Source: Dactylosporangium aurantiacum (GTDB lineage Bacteria > Actinomycetota > Actinomycetes > Mycobacteriales > Micromonosporaceae). Taken from it: 64,000 bases of DNA. Where the stretch lies: contig NZ_JNYJ01000019.1 of assembly GCF_000716715.1 (NCBI RefSeq), positions 68,973 through 132,972 on the forward strand, written 5' to 3'. The translations under genes and the position numbers were made by a program. Positions 18,701 through 30,708 of this stretch are shown piece by piece. Positions within the stretch are counted from its first letter, which is position 1. Every line of letters starts with the position of its first letter. The notes beneath the pieces were generated by a model. It was given only the letters and a program-made list of their open reading frames with translations. It had not been told where the DNA came from and searched no databases.

Positions 18701-21700
18701 CCAGGTCCGCGCCGCGGGGCAGGGCCAGGGCGACCCGCCCGTCGCGGCCGGCGCCGGCGGCGCGCAGCCGGGCGGCGAGCCGGTCGGCGCGCGCGTCCAG
18801 TTCCGCGTAGGTGACCCGGCCGCCGGCGCCGTCGAGGGCGACCGCCTGCGGGGTCTTCCGGACCTGCGCCGCGACGAGGTCCGGCAGCGTCGTCGGGCCC
18901 TGCGGCGGCAGCGGGGGCGCGCCCGCCCAGGTGTGCAGGACCAGGTCGCGTTCGGCGGGGTCCGTCACGTCCAGGTCGGCGCAGCGCACGTCGGGGTCCG
19001 CGGCGACGGCGGTGAGGACCCGCACGAGGCGGCCGGCGAGCCGGGTGGCGTCGGCGTGGTCGAACCGGTCGGTGCGGTAGCGCAGGTCGGCGCGGATGCC
19101 GTCGCAGTGCCCACCGGGGCCGTACCGCTCCCGCAGCACCAGGACCAGGTCGAACTTGGCGGTCGTCGGCGGTGCCGGCTCCTCGCTGACCCGCAGGCCG
19201 GGCAGCTCGGCGTGCACCTGCTCGGTGCCGTCGGCGACCAGCATCACCTGGAACAGCGGGTGGCGGCCCTCGACCCGGGGCGGGTTCAGGGCGAGCACCA
19301 GGTGCTCGAACGGGACGTCCTGGTGCGCGTACGCGGCCAGGTCGGTGTCGCGGACCCGGTCCAGCAGCTGCCGGAAGGTCGGGTCGCCGGAGGTGTCGGT
19401 GCGCAGCACGAGGGTGTTGACGAAGAAGCCGACGAGGTCGTCGAGGGCGTCGTCGAGGCGGCCGGCGACGGGGCTGCCGATGGGGATGTCGGTGCCGGCG
19501 CCGAGCGCGGTGAGCAGCGCGGCGAGGGCGGCCTGCACGACCATGAAGACGCTGCCGCGGCCGTCGCGGGCCAGCCGGGCCAGGGCGGCGTGCAGCGCCG
19601 GCTCGACCGTGAACCGCACGTCGGCGCCGCCGCCGGGCGCGCCGGTGCCCGCGCCGGGCAGTTCGAGGGCGGCGGGCGCGCCGGCGAGGGCGGTGCGCCA
19701 GTACGCGACCTGCCGGCTCAGCAGGCTGCCGGGGTCGCCGTCGGCGCCGAGCAGCCGCTGCTGCCACAGGGTGTAGTCGGCGTACTGGACCGGCAGCGGC
19801 GCCCACCGCGGCGGGGTCCCCTCGCGGCGGGCGGCGTAGGCGGCGGTGAGGTCGCGGGCCAGCGGCGCCATCGACCAGGCGTCGGCGGCGATGTGGTGCA
19901 GCACGGCGACGACGACGTGCTCGCCGGCGCCGAGCGCGAACAGGTGCACCCGCAGCGGCGGCTCGGTGGTGAGGTCGAACGGCTCGGCGGTGGCCGAAGC
20001 GACCGCGGCGGGCAGGTCGCCGGGGTGCACGGACCGGGTCGTGAACGGCACGCGGACGGTGCCGGCGGGTTCGACCTGCTGCACGGCGGTGCCGTCGACG
20101 GTGCGCACCGTCGTGCGCAGCGTCTCGTGCCGGCCGGCGACGTCGTGGAACGCGGCCCGCAGCGCGTCGGTGTCCAGCGGGCCGGTGAGCCGCAGCACGA
20201 GCGGGATGTGGTACGTGTCGGCGGGCCCCTCGAACTCGTGCAGGAACCACAGCCGCTGCTGCGCCGGGGACAGCGGCACGGCCGGCGGGCGGCCGGTGGC
20301 GGTCAGCGCGGGCCTGACCCCGTCGACGAGCCGGCCGCGGCCGGCGTCCAGGGCGGCGTCGAGCGCGGCGTCCAGGCCGCGGGCGATGCCCGCGATCGTC
20401 GGGGTCTCGAACAGCGCCCGGATCGTCAGCTCCAGGCCCAGCGCCGCGCGGACCCGGCTGACCAGCCGGGTCGCCAGCAGCGAGTGCCCGCCGAGGGCGA
20501 AGAAGTCGTCCTCGACGCCGATCCGTTCGCGGCCGAACACGTCGGACCACACGGCGGCGAGGCGCCGCTCGAGGTCGGTGCGAGGGGCGACGTGGTCGCG
20601 CCGGGCGGACTGGACGCCGTCGGCGCCGCGGGCCAGCAGCGCCGCCCGGTCGACCTTGCCGTTGGCGCCGGCCGGCAGGGCGGCGTGCAGCACGTAGCCG
20701 TCGGGGACCATGTACCGCGGCAGGCGGGTGCCGAGCCGGTCGTGCCAGTCGGCGAGCTGTCCGGGCGCGGCGGACCCGGCGACGTGCGCGACGAGCCGGT
20801 CGTCGCCGTCGGTGTCGCCGCGGACCGGCAGCACGACGACCTCGGTGGCGCCGGTGACCGCGCGCACCGCCGCCTCGACCTCGCCGAGCTCGATGCGGTA
20901 GCCGCGGATCTTCACCTGCTGGTCGCGGCGGCCGAGGTACTCGATGGTGAGGCCGTCGCCGCGGCGGCGGTAGCGGGCCAGGTCTCCGGTGCGGTACAGC
21001 CTGGCGCCGGGCCGGGACGCGTACGGGTGCGGGACGAACGCGGCGGCGGTCAGGCCGGGCCGGCCGGCGTAGCCGTGGGCGAGGCCGCCGCCGACGTACA
21101 GCATGCCGGGCACGCCGACGGGGACGGGGCGCAGGTCGTCGTCGAGCACGTACGCCTCGGCGTTGGGGTACGGCCCGCCGATGAGGCACAGCCCGCCGTC
21201 GTCGTCGGCCCCGTCCTCCGGCCGGTCGTGGACGAGGTAGGTGCTGTCGATGGTGGCCTCGGTCAGGCCGTAGGAGTTGACGACCTCCCCGTCGGGGCCG
21301 AGCAGTGCCCGCAGCCGCACCAGGTCGCCGGCGTGCACCAGGTCGGAGCCGACGATGAGCAGCCGAAGCCCGTCGAGGCGGGCGCCGGTCGCGGCGGCGT
21401 GCCCGGCGAGGCGCCGGGCGACCAGCGGCACGAACTCGGCGCAGTCGACCGCCTCCCGGCGCAGCAGCTCCAGCAGGTGCTCCGGCTGCAGCAGCAGGTC
21501 GCGCGGGCACAGCACGAGCCGGGCGCCGTTGCACAGGGCGCGGGTGAGGTCGCCGACGAAGACGTCGAAGCCGAAGTTCGCCATCTGCAGCACCGACGTG
21601 ACCCGGCCCGGCAGCCGGTACGCCACGTCCCAGCCGCGCTGCACGGCCAGCAGCGCGTCGTCGGCGACCATGACGCCCTTGGGCCGGCCGGTCGAGCCGG

Positions 21701-23636
21701 ACGTGGAGATGACGTAGGCGAGGGCACCCTCGACCCGCCGGGGCAGCCGTGCCCCGCCGGGCTCGGCCGCGAGGTCGTCGACGGCGACGGTGGCGCCGTC
21801 GAACTCGCCGGCCAGGGCGGTCGTGGTGACCGCGAGCCGGACCCCGGTGTCGGCGGCGACGGCGGCGCGGCGGGCGGCGGGCTGGTCCGGGTCGAGCGCG
21901 ACGAACGCCGCCCCGGCCTTCCACACGCCGAGCACCGCGACGACCAGGTCGGCGCAGCGGGGCAGGAGCACGCCGACGCGCTCCCCCGGCCCGGCGCCGT
22001 GCCGGCGCAGCCGCCGGGCGAGGGCCTCGGCGCGGGCGTCCAGGTCCGCGTAGGACAGCCGCTCGCCGCCGTGGACGACCGCGGTCGCGGCCGGGTCCGC
22101 CGCGACCCGGGCCTCGATCAGCTCCAGCACGTTGCGCGCCGGGTCCGGCCCGGTGACGGGTCCACGGCCGGCGGCGAGCAGCTGCCGGCGCTGCGCCGGC
22201 GGGGTCAGCTCGATGCCGTCGGCGCGGCCGCCGGGGTCCGCGGTCAGCCCGCGCAGCGCGTGCTCGTACATGGCCGCGAAGCCGTGCACGGTCACCGCGT
22301 CGAACAGGGCCGTGTCGTACTCGAAGACGACGGTGAGGTCCCGTTCGACGATGAGCATGTCGACGAACAGGTCGACCTTCGCCACGGCCGCGGGCGGGGT
22401 CAGCACCGACGCGTGCAGGCCGGTCGGGTGCGGCATGACCCGGGCCCGGTCCAGGTTGAAGAACGTGCGCAGCAGCGGCGCCGGCTCGACACCGTCCTCG
22501 CGCAGCAGCTCGACGCTGAAGTCGGGGTGGCCGTAGGCGCCGACGAGGGCCTGCTGGACGGCCCGGACCTGCTCGGCGACGGTGGCGGCGCGGTCGCGGA
22601 CCAGCCGGACCGGCAGCACCGTGTTGCAGTGCCCGACGAGCACGTCCGCGCCGGGGTGGTCGCGCTGCGCCACCGGGATGCCCACGACCACGTCGTCGTC
22701 GCCGGTGAGCCGGTGCAGCAGGTGCGCGTACGCGGTGAACAGCACCGTGAACAGGGTCGTGTGCAGCTCCCGGGCGCGGGCGGCGGCGCGGACCGCGACG
22801 GCCGGGTCGAGGGCCAGCTCGATGCGGGCGGCCGGGCCGGCGCCGCGGGCGGGGCGGGGGCGGTCCAGCGGCAGCTGCAGCACGGGCCGCGGGCCGCGGA
22901 ACCGGTCGGTCCAGTACGCGGCCGCCGCCTGCCCGGCCGGGCCGGCGCGGCGGGCGGCCTGGCGCGCGACGTGGTCGCGGTAGGCCGGTGCGGCGGCCAG
23001 CCCGGCGGGGACGCCGGTGCGGTGCTGCTCGTACAGGCGCAGCAGCTCGTCGATGACGACCACGAACGACCAGCCGTCGATGACGCTGTGGTGCACGAGC
23101 AGGTGCAGCTGGTGGTGCTCGGGGCCGAGGCGCAGCAGCGCGGCGCGCAGCAGCGGCCCGGTGGTCAGGTCGAACGTCTCGCGCACCCGTTCCCGCAGCC
23201 ATGCGGTGCCGTCGCCGGCCACGTCCACGACGGGCAGCTCGACCGGCGCGGGCGGCAGCACCCGCTGCCAGGAGCCGTCGGCGGCGAACACGGTCCGCAG
23301 GCTGTCGTGCCGGGCCACGACCGCGTCGAGGGCCCGGCGCAGCGTGCCCACGTCGAGCGGGCCGGCGAGGTCCAGCAGCGCGGTCTCGTTGTACGCCTGT
23401 GAGGACGCGTCGCCGAGCTGGTCGAGGAACCAGATCTCGCGCTGCGTCGACGACAGCGGGTAAGGCTCCGCCACCGTCGGCGGGGGCGTCGGCGGGGGCG
23501 TCGGCGGCGGTGCGGGCTGCTCGCCGGCCGCGCCGATCAGCGCGGACACGTGGGTCATGACCCTCGCGTGCACCGTCAGCAGCCGGTCGACCGAGGCTTC
23601 CAGGTCGCTCGTCGTCGCGTCGTCGGTCGGCTGCAC
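15759..23636 (-). CDS. NRPS 1: C-A(Orn)-PCP-C-A-PCP-C
   Basis: A 2625-residue NRPS. C1 (about 55-490) has HHSVIDG at 182; it opens with [15 protein letters not shown], a form seen in C domains that follow PKS modules. A1 (about 510-1000) gives, by hand alignment, the code DVGEIGSIDK, which equals a known ornithine code (fengycin type). PCP1 has Ser1052. C2 has HHIAADA at 1247 (Gly to Ala in the last position). A2 (about 1565-2065) reads DPLKLGLIEK, with no match I know. PCP2 has Ser2118. C3 (about 2165-2610) has an intact HHIACDG but no A or PCP follows, so it is a terminal condensation domain. A Pro/Thr repeat ([13 protein letters not shown]) and a possible helical docking segment precede C1. 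The start is GTG 23636 with GGGGGA just upstream. There are no E, MT or TE domains. Confidence 0.94.
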   Translation of the reverse strand: MQPTDDATTSDLEASVDRLLTVHARVMTHVSALIGAAGEQPAPPPTPPPTPPPTVAEPYPLSSTQREIWFLDQLGDASSQAYNETALLDLAGPLDVGTLRRALDAVVARHDSLRTVFAADGSWQRVLPPAPVELPVVDVAGDGTAWLRERVRETFDLTTGPLLRAALLRLGPEHHQLHLLVHHSVIDGWSFVVVIDELLRLYEQHRTGVPAGLAAAPAYRDHVARQAARRAGPAGQAAAAYWTDRFRGPRPVLQLPLDRPRPARGAGPAARIELALDPAVAVRAAARARELHTTLFTVLFTAYAHLLHRLTGDDDVVVGIPVAQRDHPGADVLVGHCNTVLPVRLVRDRAATVAEQVRAVQQALVGAYGHPDFSVELLREDGVEPAPLLRTFFNLDRARVMPHPTGLHASVLTPPAAVAKVDLFVDMLIVERDLTVVFEYDTALFDAVTVHGFAAMYEHALRGLTADPGGRADGIELTPPAQRRQLLAAGRGPVTGPDPARNVLELIEARVAADPAATAVVHGGERLSYADLDARAEALARRLRRHGAGPGERVGVLLPRCADLVVAVLGVWKAGAAFVALDPDQPAARRAAVAADTGVRLAVTTTALAGEFDGATVAVDDLAAEPGGARLPRRVEGALAYVISTSGSTGRPKGVMVADDALLAVQRGWDVAYRLPGRVTSVLQMANFGFDVFVGDLTRALCNGARLVLCPRDLLLQPEHLLELLRREAVDCAEFVPLVARRLAGHAAATGARLDGLRLLIVGSDLVHAGDLVRLRALLGPDGEVVNSYGLTEATIDSTYLVHDRPEDGADDDGGLCLIGGPYPNAEAYVLDDDLRPVPVGVPGMLYVGGGLAHGYAGRPGLTAAAFVPHPYASRPGARLYRTGDLARYRRRGDGLTIEYLGRRDQQVKIRGYRIELGEVEAAVRAVTGATEVVVLPVRGDTDGDDRLVAHVAGSAAPGQLADWHDRLGTRLPRYMVPDGYVLHAALPAGANGKVDRAALLARGADGVQSARRDHVAPRTDLERRLAAVWSDVFGRERIGVEDDFFALGGHSLLATRLVSRVRAALGLELTIRALFETPTIAGIARGLDAALDAALDAGRGRLVDGVRPALTATGRPPAVPLSPAQQRLWFLHEFEGPADTYHIPLVLRLTGPLDTDALRAAFHDVAGRHETLRTTVRTVDGTAVQQVEPAGTVRVPFTTRSVHPGDLPAAVASATAEPFDLTTEPPLRVHLFALGAGEHVVVAVLHHIAADAWSMAPLARDLTAAYAARREGTPPRWAPLPVQYADYTLWQQRLLGADGDPGSLLSRQVAYWRTALAGAPAALELPGAGTGAPGGGADVRFTVEPALHAALARLARDGRGSVFMVVQAALAALLTALGAGTDIPIGSPVAGRLDDALDDLVGFFVNTLVLRTDTSGDPTFRQLLDRVRDTDLAAYAHQDVPFEHLVLALNPPRVEGRHPLFQVMLVADGTEQVHAELPGLRVSEEPAPPTTAKFDLVLVLRERYGPGGHCDGIRADLRYRTDRFDHADATRLAGRLVRVLTAVAADPDVRCADLDVTDPAERDLVLHTWAGAPPLPPQGPTTLPDLVAAQVRKTPQAVALDGAGGRVTYAELDARADRLAARLRAAGAGRDGRVALALPRGADLVVAAIAAGRAGAAFVPVDLDAPAARIAVLLRDARPAVTVTDAAHRDLLPDGPVVLAADTGDLAAPALPPAAPLPADEAYVLYTSGSTGRPKGVVVPHQAVVNTLRWYVDTAPVTPSDRVLFKTPLTFDPALLELFGTLAAGATVVLADPDGHRDPHYLARTIEDFAVTSVKFVPTTLRQFLDVIDAGRCTTLRRVLCGGEALPAELAGRCLDLLDVELLNLYGPTETAIEATAWRTRRGPLPRHVPIGRPIRNARAYVLDERLRPVPPGAAGELYLAGAGLAHGYLDRPGATAAAFVPDPFGPPGTRLYRTGDLVRWSDDGQLLFLRRTDTQVKLRGVRIEPGEVAAALRELPGVLDAAVLVRRIDGEPALVGYVAHGTAPAPQAAALLRRLRAVLPAAMVPARLVPMPALPALTSGKTDERALAETPLQPVSATYVAPRTPAEAAMLRVWEEVLDRAGIGVEDDFFTLGGHSMLATRLVARLRADLGVEVPVRAVFEAPTPALLTARLDGAAGSTRPPLVAAPRPDLVPLSFAQQRLWFLYRLTGPSATYNVPLTIRLTGTLDTAALAGALRDVVARHESLRTTVVEVDGVAAQRIVPAADAAVDLTVTDGGDVDAALAGAAATTFRLEQDLPVRAWLLPAGPGEHVLSLVLHHIACDGWSMVPLATDLAHAYAARAAGNRVRWEPLPAQYADYTLWQQRLLGDPRDPRSVLSRQTAYWRRALAKAPAELALPFDRPRPAVPSSAGRGVRFTVPAAVHDGMATLARGHRASVFMVAQAALAALLTGAGAGTDIPLGTPAAGRTDPALDDLVGIFVNTVVLRTDTSGDPAFTELLARVRDWNLAAYAHQDVPFDHLVRALNPARSGARHPLFQVMIVADDTDRGALELPGLRMRIEPAPSTTAKFDLNLMLRERLGPDGACLGVDGLLEYSVDLFDDATVARLAERYTALLAEVVADPQARCCRPFDVRNASAKTVTAGE

Positions 23637-23713
23637 AGGTCCCCCGTCTCGATGGTGCCCGCGACTGACCGTAGGCGGCGGGGCCTAGCACAATCCTCAA
23701 ACTTCGCCGCGCC

Positions 23714-23752
23714 GCGGGCCGGCGGCCCCTTCCCCGAAGCCGGCCGGCCCGC
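23714..23752. terminator. Possible hairpin between the SDR/mqn operon and NRPS 1
   Basis: Inverted repeat GCGGGCCGGC (23714-23723) and GCCGGCCCGC (23743-23752) with a 19-nt loop, 20 bases beyond the SDR stop on the minus strand and 78 bases before the NRPS 1 start. It could end transcription of the mqn operon and so separate it from NRPS 1. GC-rich inverted repeats are common by chance here. Confidence 0.35.
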
Positions 23753-23771
23753 TGCTCGAGCGGCTGCCCGT

Positions 23772-24545
23772 TCAGCGCGCCGGAGCCGCCACCGGCCGGT
23801 CCAGGTAGCGGTCCAGCAGCATGCCGAGGTAGCCAGGGTCGCCGGGGGCGACCGGGCCGGCGGTGCCGAAGTCGGGCACGAGCGCGCGCAGGCGCTCCAG
23901 GGACACCTCGGTGCGGGCGAGCGGACCCGTCGAGTAGACCCGGTCCGGGGCGGCGCCGAGGCGTGCCGCGACGCCGTCGACGATCTCCTCGACCGGCAGC
24001 GGCCGCCCGGAGGCGACGTTGACGACCACGTCGCCGGGGTCGGCGACGAGGATCCGGTCGATGACGTGCATCAGGTCGCGGGCGTCGAGCAGGTCGCGGT
24101 GCGCCCCGCGGTACACGGTGACGGTGCCGCTGCCGACCTGCCGCACGATCGCCGGCAGCAGCTGGTGCGGCCGCTGGTGCGGGCCGACGACGTGGCTGAG
24201 CCGCAGCACGACGTGGCGCGCCCCGGACGCCCGCACGCAGGCCTCCAGGGCGAGCTTGTGCCGGCCGTAGGCCGACGGCGGGAACAGCGGGCCGTCCTCC
24301 GTCGCGGGGGCGGCGGTGTGGCCGTACATCGCGAACGACGCGGTGGAGAAGTACAGCAGCGTCCGGCCCTGCGCCACGCACCCCCGCAGGGCCGCGTAGA
24401 GCACCTCGGCCTCCCGGTCGAACGCGGCGGCGTCGGTGACCGAGGTGCTGGACACGCCGGCGGCGAGCGCCGTCACCTCCGGGAACCGCTCGCCGAACGC
24501 CGCGTCGAGGTTCCTGGCCAGGAACCCGTTACCGATGATCTGCAT
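23772..24545 (-). CDS. NAD(P)-dependent epimerase/dehydratase-type SDR
   Basis: A 257-residue extended-type short-chain dehydrogenase. The N-terminus IIGNGFLARNL is a nucleotide-binding turn of reduced form (GxGxxA instead of GxxGxxG). FSTASFAMYG carries the catalytic serine region, and YGRHK is the YxxxK pair. RDLLDARDLMHVID is typical of the NDP-sugar epimerase/reductase family. ATG 24545 follows a strong GGGAGGA. It is the last gene of the run mqnA-like, mqnC-like, SDR. It could reduce or epimerise an NDP-4-ketosugar, or act on a product of the mqn-like genes; the sequence does not decide. At 257 residues it is shorter than most NDP-sugar dehydratases. Confidence 0.8.
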   Translation of the reverse strand: MQIIGNGFLARNLDAAFGERFPEVTALAAGVSSTSVTDAAAFDREAEVLYAALRGCVAQGRTLLYFSTASFAMYGHTAAPATEDGPLFPPSAYGRHKLALEACVRASGARHVVLRLSHVVGPHQRPHQLLPAIVRQVGSGTVTVYRGAHRDLLDARDLMHVIDRILVADPGDVVVNVASGRPLPVEEIVDGVAARLGAAPDRVYSTGPLARTEVSLERLRALVPDFGTAGPVAPGDPGYLGMLLDRYLDRPVAAPAR

Positions 24546-24608
24546 GTCGTCCTCCCGACCGGGCCGGCGCCGGCCGGTTGCCTGCGCCGCGGCAGCCACC
24601 CGCGCGGC

Positions 24609-25814
24609 TCATCCGACCGGTGTCACCTTCAACAGCCGCTGGGGCGCGATCGCGCCGATTCCGCCGCCCTCGACCGCGGTGGACGACAGGTGCGACACCA
24701 CGCGCTCGTCGACCGGGTCGTCGGCCGGGTCCTCCAGCACCCGCAGGTGCTCGTAGGTGGTGCTGCGCTGGGCCGGGACCCGGCCCGACGCCCGGATCAG
24801 GTGGATCATCTCCAGCAGGTTGGAGCGGTGCTTCGCCCCGGCGGAGGAGACCACGTTCTCCTCCAGCATCACCGAGCCGAGGTCGTCGGCGCCGTAGTGC
24901 AGCGACAGCTGACCGATCTCCTTGCCGGTCGTCAGCCACGAGCCCTGGATGTGGGCGACGTTGTCGAAGAACAGCCGGGCGATGGCGATCATCCGCAGGT
25001 ACTCCAGGGAGGTCGCCTGCGTCTGGCCCTGCAGCTTGTTGTTCTCCGGCTGGTACGTGTACGGGATGAACGCCCGGAACCCGCCGGTGCGGTCCTGCAC
25101 GTCGCGGACCATCCGCAGGTGCTCGATGCGCTCGGCGTTGGTCTCGCCGGTGCCCATGAGCATCGTGCAGGTCGACTCGACGCCCAGGTTGTGCGCGATC
25201 TCCATGATCTCCAGCCAGCGCTCGCCGCTCTCCTTCAGCGGGGCGATCGCCGTGCGGGCCCGCGCCGGCAGCAGCTCCGCGCCGGCGCCGGCGAACGAGT
25301 CGAGGCCGGCCGCCTTGATCCGCTGGATCGCCTCCTCCGGGCTGACCCCGGACACCTTCGCCATGTGCTGCACCTCGGAGGCGCCGAGGGAGTGGATGAC
25401 CAGCGACGGGTAGGCGTCCTTGATGGCCTTGAACATGCCCTCGTAGTACTCGACGCCGTACTCGGGGTGGTGGCCGCCCTGGAACATGATCTGGGTGCCG
25501 CCCAGCTCGACGGTCTCCGCGCAGCGGCGCAGGATGTCGGTGAGGTCGCGCTCCCAGGTCCTGTCGCTCTTCGGCGGCGCGTAGAAGGCGCAGAACTTGC
25601 ACGCCGTCACGCAGACGTTGGTGTAGTTGATGTTGCGTTCGATGATGTACGTCGCGATGTGCTCGACGCCGGCGTACCGGCGGCGGCGCACCGTGTCGGC
25701 CGCGGCGCCGAGGGCGTGCAGCGGCGCCGAGCGGTACAGCTCCAGGGCCTCCTCGGCGGAGATGCGTTCGCCTGCGGCGGCTCGGTCGAGCACCGCACTG
25801 GCAGATCGGGACAT
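24609..25814 (-). CDS. mqnC: MqnC-like radical SAM enzyme (cyclic dehypoxanthinyl futalosine synthase)
   Basis: A 401-residue radical SAM protein. The iron-sulfur motif is CVTACKFC (CxxxCxxC) at about residues 70-77, within NINYTNVCVTACKFCAFYAP, as in MqnC. IMFQGGHHPEYG, LMGTGET and FIPYTYQPENN are further family blocks, and the C-terminal part PVDERVVSHLSSTA is also MqnC-like. MqnC cyclises dehypoxanthine futalosine in the futalosine menaquinone pathway. ATG 25814 has AAAGG seven bases upstream. It follows the MqnA-like gene after a 50-base gap. No mqnB, mqnD or mqnE is seen in the window. It may be the cell's menaquinone gene caught in the cluster, a second copy for self-protection, or an enzyme recruited to make an aromatic unit; sequence alone cannot tell. 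Confidence 0.9.
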   Translation of the reverse strand: MSRSASAVLDRAAAGERISAEEALELYRSAPLHALGAAADTVRRRRYAGVEHIATYIIERNINYTNVCVTACKFCAFYAPPKSDRTWERDLTDILRRCAETVELGGTQIMFQGGHHPEYGVEYYEGMFKAIKDAYPSLVIHSLGASEVQHMAKVSGVSPEEAIQRIKAAGLDSFAGAGAELLPARARTAIAPLKESGERWLEIMEIAHNLGVESTCTMLMGTGETNAERIEHLRMVRDVQDRTGGFRAFIPYTYQPENNKLQGQTQATSLEYLRMIAIARLFFDNVAHIQGSWLTTGKEIGQLSLHYGADDLGSVMLEENVVSSAGAKHRSNLLEMIHLIRASGRVPAQRSTTYEHLRVLEDPADDPVDERVVSHLSSTAVEGGGIGAIAPQRLLKVTPVG

Positions 25815-25864
25815 GGCAGAGCCTTTCGGGGAGTGACGATGTCCGTGTGCCGGGCCGGCCCGGG

Positions 25865-28158
<2,294 letters not shown>

Positions 28159-28161
<3 letters not shown>

Positions 28162-28168
28162 GCGCTCA
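28159..28168. other. 10-bp palindrome made of two facing stop codons
   Basis: TGAGCGCTCA is a perfect palindrome. Its left TGA is the stop of the glycosyltransferase and its right end TCA is the complement of the stop of the opposing dehydratase gene. The two convergent genes are separated by only four bases, leaving no room for a conventional terminator. Confidence 0.6.
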
Positions 28169-29476
28169 GTGCCGGCGCTGCGCGAACTCGCGGATCGAGG
28201 ACACCATGTAGTCGATCATCTCGGCGGTGACGCCCGGGAAGACGCCGATCCAGAACGTCCGCTCGGTGATGATGTCGCTGTTCTCCAGGGTGCCGCTCAC
28301 CCGGTACGGCTCGCCGCGGTACGCCGGCTGCCGGGCCAGGTTGCCGGCGAACAGCAGCCGGGTGCCGATGTTGCGCGACTGCAGGAAGTCCACCAGCGCC
28401 CGCCGCTCGAACCCGGCGTCGGCGGTGAGGGTGATGACGAAACCGAACCAGCTCGGCTCGCTGCCCGGGGTCGCCTCCGGCAGCAGCAGGCCGGGCGTGC
28501 CGTCCAGGCCGTCGCGCAGCCGCTGCCAGTTGCGCCGGCGGGCGGCCACGAAGTCCTCGAGCTTGGTCAGCTGGGTCAGGCCCAGCGCGGCCTGGATGTC
28601 CGTCGCCTTCAGGTTGTAGCCGACGTGGGAGAAGATGTACTTGTGGTCGTAGCCGTACGGCAGGTCACCCATCTGGTAGTCGAACCGTTTGAGGCACTTG
28701 TTGTCCTGCCCCGGCTCGCACCAGCAGTCGCGGCCCCAGTCCCGCATCGACTCGGTGATGCGCGCCAGCTCCAGGCTGTCGGTGAGGATGCAGCCGCCCT
28801 CCCCCATGGTCAGGTGGTGCGCCGGGTAGAAGCTGACCGTCGAGTAGTCGCCGAACGTGCCGGTGATCCTGCCCTGGTACGTGGACAGCACCGCGTCGCA
28901 GTTGTCCTCGACGAGGAACAGGCCCCGGTCCTTGCACAGCTGCCGGATCTCCGCGACGGGGAACGGGTTGCCCATCGTGTGCGCCATCATGACCATGCGG
29001 GTCTTCGGGCTCAGCGCCGCCTCGACCCGCTCGACGGTGGTGTTGTAGGTGCCGAGGTCCACGTCGACGAAGACCGGCACGAGGCCGTGCTGCAGCAGCG
29101 GGTTCACCGTCGTCGGGAAGCTGGCCGCGACGGTGATCACCTCGTCGCCGCGGCGCAGCCGCTGGTCGCCGAGCTCCGGCGCGCCGAGCGAGGCGACCGC
29201 GAGGAGGTTGGCCGAGGAGCCGGAGTTGGTCAGGTGCGCCTTGCGCACGCCGATCGCCCGGGCGAAGAGCCGCTCGAAGCGCAGCGCGGTCGCGCCGGAG
29301 GCGATGCGCATCTCCAGGGCCTGTTCGACCAGGGCGGCTCGGTCGTCCTCGTCGAGGACGGCGCCGGACGGCATGATGGGCGTGACCCCCGGCACGAAGC
29401 CCTGGTCGGCCGCCGCCCGGTCGCGGTGGAGTTTGCGGGTCTGCTCCAGGATGAGCTGCTTGACCTCGTCAGCCAT
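28166..29476 (-). CDS. NDP-4-keto-6-deoxyhexose 3-dehydratase (E1/SpnQ/UrdQ type)
   Basis: A 436-residue member of the DegT/aspartate-aminotransferase fold that performs C-3 deoxygenation in place of transamination. The PLP-lysine position reads SFYPAHHLTMGEGG, with His where aminotransferases have Lys; this is the mark of the PMP-dependent 3-dehydratases E1, SpnQ and UrdQ. The cysteines of GRDCWCEPGQDNKC are the iron-sulfur ligands of this subgroup. It acts on an NDP-4-keto(-2),6-deoxyhexose with a reductase partner to give a 3-deoxysugar, so rhodinose-, amicetose- or forosamine-like sugars are possible. ATG 29476 overlaps the end of the upstream 4-ketoreductase by 8 bases. No dedicated E3 reductase, 2,3-dehydratase or NDP-glucose synthase lies in the window. 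Confidence 0.93.
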   Translation of the reverse strand: MADEVKQLILEQTRKLHRDRAAADQGFVPGVTPIMPSGAVLDEDDRAALVEQALEMRIASGATALRFERLFARAIGVRKAHLTNSGSSANLLAVASLGAPELGDQRLRRGDEVITVAASFPTTVNPLLQHGLVPVFVDVDLGTYNTTVERVEAALSPKTRMVMMAHTMGNPFPVAEIRQLCKDRGLFLVEDNCDAVLSTYQGRITGTFGDYSTVSFYPAHHLTMGEGGCILTDSLELARITESMRDWGRDCWCEPGQDNKCLKRFDYQMGDLPYGYDHKYIFSHVGYNLKATDIQAALGLTQLTKLEDFVAARRRNWQRLRDGLDGTPGLLLPEATPGSEPSWFGFVITLTADAGFERRALVDFLQSRNIGTRLLFAGNLARQPAYRGEPYRVSGTLENSDIITERTFWIGVFPGVTAEMIDYMVSSIREFAQRRH

Positions 29477-30554
29477 GCGTGGGTTCTCCGTTCGGTGCAG
29501 AGCGTCGATGGGGGGCGGTCGCGCCGCCTGGGCCGGCCGGCTGTGGTGCCGGTCCGTGCGCCCGCGCGTGCAGCCACAGGGCGGTGACGGCGTCGGCGAG
29601 CGGCCGGGCCGGCGCCCAGCGCAGGTCGCGCCGGGCCGTGCCGAGGTCGAGCGGCTGTGCGGTGATGCCCGCGTCCCGGCGTTCGCCCGGCGCGGTCGGA
29701 CCGGAAGGGCGGGCGGTGCCGCCGGCGCACCGCAGCAGCAGGTCCACGGCGTCGGTGACGGCGGTCAGCCGCCCGCCGCCGATGTTGACGACCGGGGGCA
29801 CCCGGCGGGCCGTCGCGGCGCGCAGGACGGCGTCGGCGACGTCCCGGACGTCGACGAAGTCGCGGGCGCCGGCCAGCGGCGGCAGCTCGATGCCGGCCCG
29901 GCCGGCGGGGCCGGCCGCCGCGAGCCGCCAGGCGATCCCGCCGAGCAGGCCGTCGGGGGGTGCCCACGGGCCGACGGCGGTGGAGATGCGCAGCACGACC
30001 CCGTCGAGGCGGCCGGCGGCGACGGCGCCGGTGACGGCGCGGGTCCCGCCGAGCTTCGTCCGCGCGTACCGGCTGACGGGGTGCTCGGTGAGGTCCTCCG
30101 TGAGGGGCGTGCCGGGCGGCTGCTCGCCGTACTCGTAGGCGGAGCCGATGTGCACCAGCCGGACCCCACTTCCGCCGCCGGCACCGGCGCGGGGTGGCAG
30201 CGCGGCGACGGCGTCGACCAGGCGCCGCACCAGCAGCACGTTGCCGTCGTGCAGCTGGTGCTCGTCGGCCGCGGCGGCGCCCCACAGCGCGCCGGCGGCG
30301 TTGACGACCGTGTCGGGCCCGGCCCGCAGCAGCCCGCCGGCGAGGTCCTCCGGGCGGTCGCGGACGGGGTCGAAGCGCAGCGGGCGGCAGCCCGGGTCGA
30401 GCCTCGGGCCGGCCGCCGCGGGGTCGCGGACGGCGGCGGTGACCCGCCAGCCGGCCTCGAGGAGGGTCCTGGTGATGTTGCGCCCGACGAATCCGGTCGC
30501 GCCGAACACCACCGCGTGCGGCGCCGGATCCGGGGTCGGCCCGGTGGTGTGCAT
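29469..30554 (-). CDS. NDP-hexose 4-ketoreductase (SDR)
   Basis: A 361-residue extended SDR. The Rossmann motif is GATGFVGRN (TGxxGxxG-like) near residue 18, the active-site region is HIGSAYEYGEQ, and the catalytic pair is YARTK. RDFVDVRDVADAVLRA and VVNIGGGRLT are typical of NDP-sugar 4-ketoreductases such as UrdR. It would reduce the C-4 ketone after 3-deoxygenation by the coupled downstream dehydratase, giving the finished NDP-2,3,6-trideoxyhexose. ATG 30554 follows a strong GAGGAGG. The two-gene sugar operon has its own promoter region (30555-30708) containing a PimM-type operator 108 bases upstream of the start. Confidence 0.88.
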   Translation of the reverse strand: MHTTGPTPDPAPHAVVFGATGFVGRNITRTLLEAGWRVTAAVRDPAAAGPRLDPGCRPLRFDPVRDRPEDLAGGLLRAGPDTVVNAAGALWGAAAADEHQLHDGNVLLVRRLVDAVAALPPRAGAGGGSGVRLVHIGSAYEYGEQPPGTPLTEDLTEHPVSRYARTKLGGTRAVTGAVAAGRLDGVVLRISTAVGPWAPPDGLLGGIAWRLAAAGPAGRAGIELPPLAGARDFVDVRDVADAVLRAATARRVPPVVNIGGGRLTAVTDAVDLLLRCAGGTARPSGPTAPGERRDAGITAQPLDLGTARRDLRWAPARPLADAVTALWLHARAHGPAPQPAGPGGATAPHRRSAPNGEPTHG

Positions 30555-30661
30555 GACGGCCTCCTCGACGGCCCCGACGGCGCCCCGGTCGGGCGGCCGG
30601 CCGCCGGCGTCCTGCCATCGTGCGGCAGGAGCCCCGCATCGGTGCGGCATGCAAATCAAGT

Positions 30662-30677
30662 CTGGGGGTTTCCCCGG
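30662..30677 (+). promoter_or_regulatory. PAS-LuxR (PimM-type) operator upstream of the deoxysugar operon
   Basis: CTGGGGGTTTCCCCGG matches the PimM consensus CTVGGGAWWTCCCBAG at 14 of 16 positions and shares the 17-nt core AAGTCTGGGGGTTTCCC with the site at 26889. It lies in the 154-base gap between the MFS stop and the 4-ketoreductase start, 108 bases before that start, close to the 95-base spacing seen at mqnA. Confidence 0.72.
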
Positions 30678-30708
30678 ACTCGGACCGGTTCGCTGTCGCA
30701 TCGCGGCC

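Noticed and set aside
15483..23402. A 2639-codon open frame on the plus strand opposite NRPS 1
   Set aside because: Shadow frame; repetitive composition with no recognisable domain, while the minus-strand frame has all NRPS motifs.
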